From Bacteroidales bacterium (GTDB lineage Bacteria > Bacteroidota > Bacteroidia > Bacteroidales > UBA3824): a stretch of DNA of 7,473 nt. The notes beneath the pieces are model-generated. The model searched no databases and was not told the DNA's origin. It saw nothing but the letters and a program-made list of their open reading frames with translations. The translations under genes were made by a program, and so were the position numbers. How positions within the stretch are numbered: position 1 is the first letter of the stretch; each line of letters starts with the position of its first letter. The DNA lies in assembly GCA_017645985.1 (NCBI GenBank), contig JAGCNK010000063.1, forward strand, positions 1 to 7,473, read 5' to 3'. Shown here in pieces: positions 1 through 6,411 of this stretch.

Positions 1-125
1 CAATTGGCGTACCCCATCATAAGACGATGGATGCCGAATAATCCAGTAAACAAACAAACTACCAACATAGATATTTTGGAACGAGGCTTTAAAGCTGCCT
101 TTTTGGGTGAATTTTCTTCTGCCAT
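1..125 (-). CDS. TM2 domain-containing membrane protein, N-terminal part (cut by window edge)
   Basis: An open frame on the minus strand begins with ATG at 125-123 and runs off the window after 41 full codons. The product starts MAEENSPKKAALKPRSK, a short charged cytoplasmic tail, followed by a hydrophobic stretch from about residue 19 containing LFTGLFGIHRLMMGY. That matches the first half of the TM2 domain, whose usual pattern is a hydrophobic helix ending in G-x-x-G-x-H-R-F-Y-x-G. Here Leu-Met replaces the usual Phe-Tyr after His-Arg. TM2 proteins are small two-helix membrane proteins, and their function in bacteria is mostly unknown. The second helix lies outside the window. A good Bacteroidota-type promoter sits just upstream, so the gene is probably transcribed separately from the BatA-like gene before it. 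The family call rests on one motif. Confidence 0.72.
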   Translation of the reverse strand, partial: MAEENSPKKAALKPRSKISMLVVCLFTGLFGIHRLMMGYAN

Positions 126-160
126 AATAAAACGAATTAAATTGTCTTGAAATTTAAGTG

Positions 161-192
161 TAAATATAAGATGATTTTTTCAAGGAATCAAA
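161..192 (-). promoter_or_regulatory. Bacteroidota-type promoter for the TM2 gene
   Basis: Read on the minus strand, TTTG (192-189) is followed after exactly 20 bases by TATATTTA (168-161). The phylum's consensus is TTTG, 19-21 bases, TAnnTTTG, so the only departure is the last base of the -7 box. Transcription would start near 155, giving a leader of about 30 bases before the ATG at 125. The -33 box lies just past the stop codon of the BatA-like gene. Pattern match only. Confidence 0.5.
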
Positions 193-198
193 GTTTTT

Positions 199-2253
199 TT
201 ATATTTTTTCAATAAAAATTTCTACAACCAAAAACAATATAGCCAATGCCACGAACCACTTCCATAATGGTTTAGAAGTCGCATTTTGAACAATTTCATG
301 AGCGAACGACAATCCTGACGAATTAAAAATATTAACCTTGGTCAAGATTTTAGACTCGATTTTTTCTGCCACATCATCTGCATTGAAATAGTTTAACTGC
401 GATTCGCCTCTATTGAAATTAAACGCGAAAGATGCTATTTGCTTGCTATTGTCGGTAAGGTCGTAAAATCCGGCTTGCGACGCGCCATCTTCGGCAAAAA
501 CCATATAGTTTTGGTTGGCGTCGGGACCCGAAATTCTGGGAATAAACTCGTATCCGCTGTCACGATAGCGTAGATAAAGTTTCGAGCCTTCAGAAATATT
601 ATCAATCCTTTGCGACACACCATCATTGCGACCAATAATTAAATAAGGTGTGGTAGCCTCGCCGCTCATAGATGCGGCATTGTAAACAATAGGCACAAAA
701 AGACGGTGGGTTACAAAATTGCCAGATTTTTCGTCCAACGGGCAGTAAAACACAAACGCCCTACCAGAGCGGTAACGGCAGAAGGTGAGGATTTTTTTGT
801 AAGAATCGCTCTCCAACACCACCTCCTCATGAGCATAGGCATTAGCCATTGAGTTGAAATACTTGGTAACCGTAGGCAGGTCGGTGTTTTCTTTTATCTC
901 CCTCACTGCCGAACGCAAAAGCGGCGAGGTGACATCCACCTTTGAAACTGTGCAACTGATAGTGTCTTTTGAAATCAACGCATTGCATTGCAGCTGGTTG
1001 AGCAGATAGTTGTAGTCAGAGATATTGCCCGAGAACGACGGCACAAAAATCAGATTTCCGCCAGTGGAGACAAAACTGTGCACAGCCGTGGCAAGATTGT
1101 GAGGGATAGATGGCAGCTGATTGAGTATCACAGTCTTGTATCGTTGCAGGTCGAGGTCGGCTTTAGCAACATCGGTACAAATATCAGCCGCAAAAGCCTC
1201 ATCGCCGTCGAACAAAGCCGTAAAATACTTGTTCACAGATTGTTCGCCAATAATTAGCACCTTGGCAAGAGTGTCGAGGCGGTACGAGAAATACAAAGTG
1301 TTGTCGAAATCCACCGGCGAATCAGTTATGCCCAAAATGCCGTTCACAAAGGTTTGCGGTTCGTTTACATACTTGACAGTGAGTTCCTTGCGTTCGCCCG
1401 AATTTATCGAAAACTGCTGAACGCTCTTTTGCTTGCCGTTGATTACAAGTGTCAGAGGAACATTGTTATAAGTATTTGTTCCATAGTTTTTTACAAATAC
1501 GGTTAGTTCCTCTTGTCCACCAGAGCGGCGCAGAGGAGTATTAAAGATGCAAGTGTCGATTGCCAGATTTGAAAGGCTCTCGGGCTGAACAGGCACAATG
1601 TTTACCTGCGTGAGCGAGTCGGCGGCAAGGTTGTCGAAATCGCAGATATTCTGCTGAAAATCAGATACTAAAAAAATATTTTTGGAAACATCCGTGGGAA
1701 TATCCAACAGGTTAAGGTTTTGCGAAGCCTTATTTATCACCTCCGACAATGTGCGCACCGACGGAGAAATTGTCACATTCTGCAAAAAATCTCTGATAGT
1801 AAGCGCGTTGACAAGGCGGAAATGTTCCTGCGAAAAATCGTTGGTGAGAAAAAGAAACTTGGTTTCGGGCGGATACGCGTCGGCAATCTCAAGCACACGG
1901 TTTTTGGCAGTCTCAATAGCGGGAACCATATTGTCGCCGGTCTGCATGCTGAACGAGTTGTCGAGATAAATCACCGGCGGAGCGGGCTGTTTCTGAGCCA
2001 CAGTGTTTGGCGACGAATTAATTACCGGCTGAGCAAACGCCAGCACCAAGGCGGCGATAGCGAGCATACGCAGCAACATCAGAATAATCTGTTTAAGCAC
2101 CGACTTGCGTCTGGTGGTCTGACGTATGTTTTCAATAAAACGTATATCGCTGAAATATACGGTCTTGTATTTGCGGAAATTAAACAAATGTATTATAGGC
2201 GGAACCAGCACGGCAAATCCCGCCCACAGAAATATCGGATTCAAAAAAAACAT
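199..2253 (-). CDS. BatA/vWA-like inner-membrane protein
   Basis: A 684-residue protein with the BatA-type N-terminus: membrane helix at about 5-23 containing NPIFLWAG, a cytoplasmic loop with IHLFNFRKYK, and a second helix at about 56-75 ending in FAQPVI. A von Willebrand A-like domain follows (about 92-225) with an apparently intact metal-site motif DNSFS at 98-102 and a second acidic position in LVSDFQ (Asp198). Residues about 230-300 look like a beta-sandwich (VFVKNYGTNTYNNVPLTLVI). Residues about 330-410 resemble the class I glutamine-amidotransferase-like fold often fused to such proteins (VLIIGEQ; FVSTGGNLIFVP), with no catalytic cysteine that I can identify. A last helix at 663-681 anchors the C-terminus, so the bulk should face the periplasm. 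The start follows the upstream stop by 17 bp and has AGGGAG 10 bases before it, unusual for this phylum. It is probably co-transcribed with the 188-residue gene. The molecular role of this family is not established; BatA proteins were first linked to aerotolerance. Confidence 0.85.
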   Translation of the reverse strand: MFFLNPIFLWAGFAVLVPPIIHLFNFRKYKTVYFSDIRFIENIRQTTRRKSVLKQIILMLLRMLAIAALVLAFAQPVINSSPNTVAQKQPAPPVIYLDNSFSMQTGDNMVPAIETAKNRVLEIADAYPPETKFLFLTNDFSQEHFRLVNALTIRDFLQNVTISPSVRTLSEVINKASQNLNLLDIPTDVSKNIFLVSDFQQNICDFDNLAADSLTQVNIVPVQPESLSNLAIDTCIFNTPLRRSGGQEELTVFVKNYGTNTYNNVPLTLVINGKQKSVQQFSINSGERKELTVKYVNEPQTFVNGILGITDSPVDFDNTLYFSYRLDTLAKVLIIGEQSVNKYFTALFDGDEAFAADICTDVAKADLDLQRYKTVILNQLPSIPHNLATAVHSFVSTGGNLIFVPSFSGNISDYNYLLNQLQCNALISKDTISCTVSKVDVTSPLLRSAVREIKENTDLPTVTKYFNSMANAYAHEEVVLESDSYKKILTFCRYRSGRAFVFYCPLDEKSGNFVTHRLFVPIVYNAASMSGEATTPYLIIGRNDGVSQRIDNISEGSKLYLRYRDSGYEFIPRISGPDANQNYMVFAEDGASQAGFYDLTDNSKQIASFAFNFNRGESQLNYFNADDVAEKIESKILTKVNIFNSSGLSFAHEIVQNATSKPLWKWFVALAILFLVVEIFIEKI

Positions 2254-2263
2254 TTGTTTTAAT

Positions 2264-2269
2264 CTCCCT
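2264..2269 (-). promoter_or_regulatory. Shine-Dalgarno-like site before the BatA-like gene
   Basis: On the minus strand AGGGAG lies 10 bases upstream of the ATG at 2253-2251, inside the short gap after the 188-residue gene. Members of this phylum seldom rely on such sites, and the other starts in the window show only A/T-rich leaders, so it may help translation of the second gene of the pair. The match could be chance. Confidence 0.3.
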
Positions 2270-2271
2270 AA

Positions 2272-2838
2272 TTATTTCTCTATCTGTTTTTTGGCGAGGT
2301 CGATAATCGAGAGATCCCAGGGTGCGATCATACACATCACGTTGTCGAAAATGCCGTCGGGGTTTTTGGCAATCACGTTGTACAACTCGGCTATTCCGTC
2401 GATACCCTCTTTGATATACTGAATTATCTCTTCATCAGACGAAAACGAGCTGATGGCTCTGTAATGCGGAAACTCCACTCCCACACCACCTCTGAACGAC
2501 GAGAATGTGACTTCGGGTCCCGAAATCCATCCTGCGAGCTGATGACGGAAGAACTTCAGGTACTGAGTTCTCAATTGGGGATTCGAGCCGTTGGTGCGCA
2601 CAAGCACATTAACTCCGGCGTGACTGTAAGCCTGTCCTTGAGGTTCCTGCTTGCGGAAGAATCCGGCGTTGAAACCGAACACGTACTGCATTTCGTCGCG
2701 GACAAATCCGAGACCGTAAAAATGCCACTCCTCGCTGATGCGCTGATGTGTGTATTTGCCGAGACGCTCTGTGTAATATTCGCGTATTTGAGTGATAATC
2801 TTCCTGCGGCGTTCTTTTATTTCTTCTGCTTCAATCAT
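2272..2838 (-). CDS. Unrecognised 188-residue protein, probably cytosolic
   Basis: I do not recognise this family. The frame is intact, starts with ATG and has its own promoter candidate, and it is followed 17 bp after its stop by the BatA-like gene, so the two are likely one transcript. There is no signal peptide and no membrane helix. The N-terminus is charged and helical (about 1-25), followed by an aromatic- and glycine-rich middle with EEWHFYGLGFVRDEM (36-50), FGFNAGFFRK (54-63) and HAGVNVLVRTNG (73-84), then LKFFRHQLAGWI (94-105) and FRGGVGVEFPHY (115-126). The C-terminal third is again helical (about 134-188) and includes MIAPWD. Such dense Trp, Phe, Tyr, Gly and His blocks look like a conserved folded core, not a spurious frame. 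The reverse-strand frame over the same bases lacks any such pattern. Function unknown. Confidence 0.75.
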   Translation of the reverse strand: MIEAEEIKERRRKIITQIREYYTERLGKYTHQRISEEWHFYGLGFVRDEMQYVFGFNAGFFRKQEPQGQAYSHAGVNVLVRTNGSNPQLRTQYLKFFRHQLAGWISGPEVTFSSFRGGVGVEFPHYRAISSFSSDEEIIQYIKEGIDGIAELYNVIAKNPDGIFDNVMCMIAPWDLSIIDLAKKQIEK

Positions 2839-2892
2839 TTCTGAATCAATAATTTATGTCTGTTTAGTGTATTGCCGTTTGTTTTACGGTTA

Positions 2893-2900
2893 CAAATATA
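2893..2900 (-). promoter_or_regulatory. -7 box of the promoter for the 188-residue gene and BatA-like gene
   Basis: On the minus strand TATATTTG (2900-2893) matches TAnnTTTG exactly. The start of transcription would fall near 2886, giving a leader of roughly 48 bases. The -33 box is poor: no TTTG lies at 19-21 bases, the nearest being at 12 and 24. The region repeats CAAATA on the plus strand at 2893, 2901 and 2914, so the exact -7 box could be one of the neighbouring copies. Confidence 0.42.
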
Positions 2901-2930
2901 CAAATAATAATACAAATATGCAGCCAAAAT

Positions 2931-5105
2931 CTACAATTTTATAGATATTTTTACATTAAAACGCCTCGAGGTCAGACGGTCGGGCACGGCATACTGCGCA
3001 CCCACCCCTTCGGATGCGCTGCGCTGCGACGGCACAACAGTGATCCAACTGTACGAGACGGTGTTTTTAATGTCGAACAAATTGAAAATATCCACACCTA
3101 TATTTATAGACCGTCCTGGCTTCAATTTCTCTCTCCACAATGCCGCCTCCAGTCCAAAATCGGCGCGAAGATACTGCTTGCTGCGGTACACGGCCGTGTG
3201 CCTGGGCATATTTTCTGGTCCGAAAGGCAGAGGCGTGGCGTACACCAGGGTGACATTCATCCCCAAAAAATCAAACCTCGGGAAATAATCTCGGAAAAAG
3301 AGGCTGGATGTAAACCTGCGGTCGTCGGGTCGGGGAATATAGCCATAGCCATCGCCACGGATGTCTTCCTCGGTCTTCAGCAACGAAATGCTAAGCCACG
3401 AATCCATACCTTTGACAAACTCGCCGTAAATTTTAAAGTCAGCACCTGCGGCATATCCGTCGGCAAGTTGGCGTGCGTAATAGGTAATCTTCACATTGTC
3501 AACGGTGTAAGGCACTATATCGGAGAGCTTTTTGTAATACGCTTCTGCGGTAATCTTAAAAGGGCGGTTCCACATTCTGAAGTCGTGATATGCGCCTACA
3601 ACCAAGTGCAGCGACTTCTGTGGATTGTTAGAAAGCAACGGGGTGCCGTCGGAATTCATCAACTCGCGAAATGTGAGGGGCTGCACATATCGTCCCGCCG
3701 AAATACGGAAGTTGTAGCCGTTGAATGATTTTGGAACGATATACAAAGAGAGTCTCGGACTAACCGAAACAATTTGAGAAAAATCTGAATAACAAGCCCT
3801 TACACCCAAATTGGCGGATATATCCACATTCGAAAGGCTGAAATCGTACTTGTCGTAAAGGTATGCCGAAAAATCTGGGCGAGCCAATGCGGTAGCACGT
3901 TGGTTGTAGCGCCACATAGCCAACGACTTGTCGGAATTGACAAAAAATCCTGCCGAATCCATTGTCTGCCACTCGTTTACACTACCTTCTACATCACAGA
4001 GAACAGCCTGTGTGCCCCATCCTATCTTGTTAGAAGCCACAAAATAGACTCCGCTATATTTAATGGTGGCAATATGCGCCCTCATAGTGTTTCGAGCGTG
4101 GCTGAGGCTCTCTCCCACCCCTATGTCGGCGGCGGCGAGACTGTCGTCGGGTTCTCCCAAACGGCGGTCGAGACTGCTCAGAAGATAGGCAGCTGCAATG
4201 TCGTAGCCAACGTTTTCTTTAAGTGCGTACACCGCGGCAGTAGCGGTCATCTTGATGCTTTGACGGTCGGAATATTCCACTGCCGCCGCACCTATTGCGC
4301 TCGAATATGTGTCGTGCTCGCTGCCTGCATAATAGATATTCATCTGCAAAGCGTTTTGCATTGTGCCAAACGAGGTGGTCTGACTTTTTGGAACAAAAGA
4401 GAACTTGTTTGACGACACCATTCCCAACGCCCACAGGTTTATCCTGTCAGATAGTTTGTATGTTGAAAACAGCTGAAAATCAGAGTACGAAGGATTGTAT
4501 TCGCCTTTTTTCTCGAGCGAATTAAGAATGTATTTCGATGTGCGGTATCTAATTCCTGAAATTAAAGTAAACTTGGCATTTTTAGACACCGTCTCGCCAG
4601 CCACCGAACCTCCCATCAGACCAGCTGTTATTGACAAAGAGTTTCGGTCAGGCCGACGGTACGACACATCAAGCACCGACGACATCTTGTCGCCATATTC
4701 GGCGCCGAATCCGCCAGACGAGAACTCCACCTTGCCAGCCAAATCGCTGTTAACAATCGAAAGACCCTCCTGCTCGCCACTTCGCACAAAAAGCGGACGA
4801 TAAATCTCCACTCCATTGATATACACGAGGTTCTCGTCGAAACTGCCACCGCGAACATTGTACTGCGACGATAGTTCCGACACCGAGCTAACGCCGGGTT
4901 GCATCTTCACCACCTGCTCGATATAGTTGCCATCGGCAGAAGTTGCGTGCTGATAGTCGCCTCGTCTGATAGCCTGTCCCCTGCCGCCGGTGCGTCCTTG
5001 CACGGTTACGGTGTCGATCTCCTTGTGCAGAGAATCTGATTGCGCCCACGCCATACAGGGCAGAATCGCAACTAACACCGAAAACAAGCATTTAAACCCT
5101 TTCAT
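2931..5105 (-). CDS. TonB-dependent outer-membrane receptor
   Basis: A 724-residue protein with a clear signal peptide: MKGFKC, a hydrophobic stretch, then AWA with likely cleavage before Gln22. A TonB-box-like DTVTV lies at 31-35. The plug domain follows (about 55-150), with QYNVRGGSFDENLVYINGVE (81-100) and GGFGAEYGDKMSSVLDV (131-147). The rest alternates short polar and aromatic beta strands, as expected of a 22-strand barrel, and ends in FNVKISIKL. It should import a substrate across the outer membrane using TonB energy; the substrate cannot be told from sequence. It lacks the carboxypeptidase-like N-terminal domain that many Bacteroidota receptors carry. It is shorter than SusC proteins, which run about 1000 residues, and has no SusD partner next to it, so it is not a typical glycan-utilisation receptor. 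The start is fixed by the signal peptide. It is divergent from the polysaccharide operon. Confidence 0.93.
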   Translation of the reverse strand: MKGFKCLFSVLVAILPCMAWAQSDSLHKEIDTVTVQGRTGGRGQAIRRGDYQHATSADGNYIEQVVKMQPGVSSVSELSSQYNVRGGSFDENLVYINGVEIYRPLFVRSGEQEGLSIVNSDLAGKVEFSSGGFGAEYGDKMSSVLDVSYRRPDRNSLSITAGLMGGSVAGETVSKNAKFTLISGIRYRTSKYILNSLEKKGEYNPSYSDFQLFSTYKLSDRINLWALGMVSSNKFSFVPKSQTTSFGTMQNALQMNIYYAGSEHDTYSSAIGAAAVEYSDRQSIKMTATAAVYALKENVGYDIAAAYLLSSLDRRLGEPDDSLAAADIGVGESLSHARNTMRAHIATIKYSGVYFVASNKIGWGTQAVLCDVEGSVNEWQTMDSAGFFVNSDKSLAMWRYNQRATALARPDFSAYLYDKYDFSLSNVDISANLGVRACYSDFSQIVSVSPRLSLYIVPKSFNGYNFRISAGRYVQPLTFRELMNSDGTPLLSNNPQKSLHLVVGAYHDFRMWNRPFKITAEAYYKKLSDIVPYTVDNVKITYYARQLADGYAAGADFKIYGEFVKGMDSWLSISLLKTEEDIRGDGYGYIPRPDDRRFTSSLFFRDYFPRFDFLGMNVTLVYATPLPFGPENMPRHTAVYRSKQYLRADFGLEAALWREKLKPGRSINIGVDIFNLFDIKNTVSYSWITVVPSQRSASEGVGAQYAVPDRLTSRRFNVKISIKL

Positions 5106-5109
5106 GCCG

Positions 5110-5117
5110 CAAAAATA
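5110..5117 (-). promoter_or_regulatory. Possible -7 box right before the TonB receptor start
   Basis: On the minus strand TATTTTTG (5117-5110) fits TAnnTTTG exactly but ends only four bases before the ATG at 5105-5103. If used, transcription would start at or within a few bases of the start codon, giving a leaderless or nearly leaderless message. No TTTG is seen 19-21 bases upstream. It may be a chance match in A/T-rich DNA. Confidence 0.22.
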
Positions 5118-5137
5118 TCAAAATGACTGATATTTTA

Positions 5138-5169
5138 TTTATTCAATAAAAAAATAATTACTAATTTTG
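5138..5169 (+). promoter_or_regulatory. Promoter for the wzz-rfbA-rfbC operon
   Basis: TTTA (5138-5141) is followed after exactly 20 bases by TAATTTTG (5162-5169), a perfect TAnnTTTG box. Only the last base of the -33 box departs from the Bacteroidota consensus. Transcription would begin near 5175, with a leader of about 17 bases to the ATG at 5192. The leader is A/T-rich with no Shine-Dalgarno site, as is normal in this phylum. Confidence 0.55.
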
Positions 5170-5191
5170 CCAACAAAAAATTTTTACAAAA

Positions 5192-6356
5192 ATGGCAGAA
5201 AACACAAACCAGACACCCGAAAATCAAGAGGAACTAAGCAAAAAAGATTTTCACGAGATAATGATGAAACAATACGAACTGATTAATTCTCAGTTTAGTA
5301 CAATTCGTCAGTTACAGTTAGACAACGAAGAACGTAGCGCCGAGTTTGACCTTACCCGCCTTATTCCCGGATTCTTACGCAGAAAAAAAGACAATGAAGA
5401 CAACAAGGGCAAAACAAAGAATGGCAACGGTGTAATTGCTCGATTTGGTAGGTTTTGTTTATTAACCGTAGCCCGCAGTTTCAAAATCGTGGTTGCGCTC
5501 ACACTCCTGGGCTTGATTGCCGGAATTGTTATGTATGCCACCAGCGACAAATATTATGTAAGCAAAATCAAGTATTCTTCGGGCGCGTTGGGCAACCAGT
5601 TTTTTTGCTGGTCAGATCGACAACCTCGGTACTATGGCAGGATCTGCTCCCGAGTTTTTGGCACAACGTCTCAACATCTCTTTAGAATCAGCAAACAAAA
5701 TTAAGCATATCCAATTTCAAGAGTTCACCGAATATCGTGCCACCAAAAAGAAAATGGTAAACGACTCTACATTCCAAGAGTATAGCTACTATCCGTTTTT
5801 TGAGATAATTTTAATGGTGTCTGACAACTCCGTTTTGCAGGAAGCAGAGGACAAAATTACAAGCTACTTAGGCAACAACAATTACATCGATAACCGTCTT
5901 GCCACTATGGCGAGTGGTATTGAGAGCCAAGTTGAAGACTTGTCAAAACAGATTGCGAATATGGATTCGCTCTCAAGCGCAGCCGTTAGCCGCGTTAAGA
6001 ACTCCACAGAAAACCAGTTTTTTGTAAAAGAGACTGGTCTCGACGGCAAAGGCATCATCCTCAATCAGGGCGAACCTATTGATGGTATTATCACCACTAT
6101 TATTAAGGATGCTAGAATCACCTCTGCCAAGAAAGGTCTGCTGAAGGAGCAGCTAGCCGACATTGCCAACGACCGCTTTTCACTTGTTGAACATTATACA
6201 GTAAGCAACAATTACCAATTTCCGAAGTTAAGTTCAATCATTGTATATACCGTATTGGGACTTGCCTTCGGAATCATTGTGGCATTCGGCATTGCAATAT
6301 TCAAACTGATGGCAAAGAAGGTTGACGAGTTAGAAAAAAGCGAAGCTGCCGCCTAA
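5192..6356 (+). CDS. wzz: Wzz-like polysaccharide chain-length determinant, interrupted by a +1 frame change
   Basis: Two overlapping frames make one protein. The first (5192-5704) gives an N-terminal cytoplasmic part of about 95 residues, rich in Glu, Asn and Lys, and a membrane helix at about 98-116, then departs after NQFF into unrelated sequence and stops. The second frame holds the rest. Dropping one T from the T7 run at 5600-5606 joins them as NQFFAGQIDNLGTMAGSAPE and yields 387 residues: a periplasmic domain (about 117-345) with a probable coiled coil (about 235-270) and a second helix at about 348-372. Two helices flanking a periplasmic helical domain are the plan of Wzz/PCP proteins, which set the length of O-antigen or capsule chains made by Wzy. 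Position directly before rfbA supports this. The cytoplasmic N-terminus is long for the family. As the sequence stands, no full-length protein is encoded; the gene may be broken, switching, or misread by one base. Confidence 0.75.
5600..5606 (+). other. T7 homopolymer at the frame break in the Wzz-like gene
   Basis: Seven T in a row lie exactly where the coding frame changes by +1. With six T the codons read CAG TTT TTT GCT GGT and carry on into the frame of the C-terminal part. With seven they read CAG TTT TTT TGC TGG and reach a TAA at 5702-5704. Runs like this are prone to replication slippage, RNA polymerase slippage and sequencing error. Confidence 0.7.
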
Positions 6357-6411
6357 AAAGGCACAATAATTGAGCAGATACCACATATTAATCATCTTAA
6401 AAGATATTATT

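Noticed and set aside
1720..2262. Plus-strand 180-codon open frame across the start of the BatA-like gene
   Set aside because: It lies opposite a clear membrane protein, and its translation is rich in Arg, His and Gln with no domain or membrane pattern.
2464..2844. Plus-strand 126-codon open frame opposite the 188-residue gene
   Set aside because: The minus-strand frame has coherent aromatic and glycine blocks, a promoter and operon spacing. The plus frame has none, and its hydrophobic end is the complement of a Glu/Lys-rich helix.
2875..2889. Small inverted repeat CCGT/ACGG, a possible terminator after the TonB receptor
   Set aside because: The stem is only four base pairs, there is no following T run in either direction, and it falls in the likely leader of the next gene.
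3198..4412. Two long plus-strand frames (3198-3728 and 3900-4412) opposite the TonB receptor
   Set aside because: Both are shadows of a well-supported receptor; they lack a start context, a domain or a promoter.
2931..5105. SusC/SusD glycan-utilisation locus
   Set aside because: The receptor is too short for SusC, lacks the N-terminal extra domain and has no SusD gene beside it.
6394..6405. ATCTT/AAGAT inverted repeat between the Wzz-like gene and rfbA
   Set aside because: A two-base loop and a five-base A/T stem cannot form a meaningful terminator or regulatory hairpin.
6370..6411. Longer RfbA form starting at a TTG
   Set aside because: The family starts at MKGIILAGG, and the extra 14 residues have no counterpart in known RmlA proteins.
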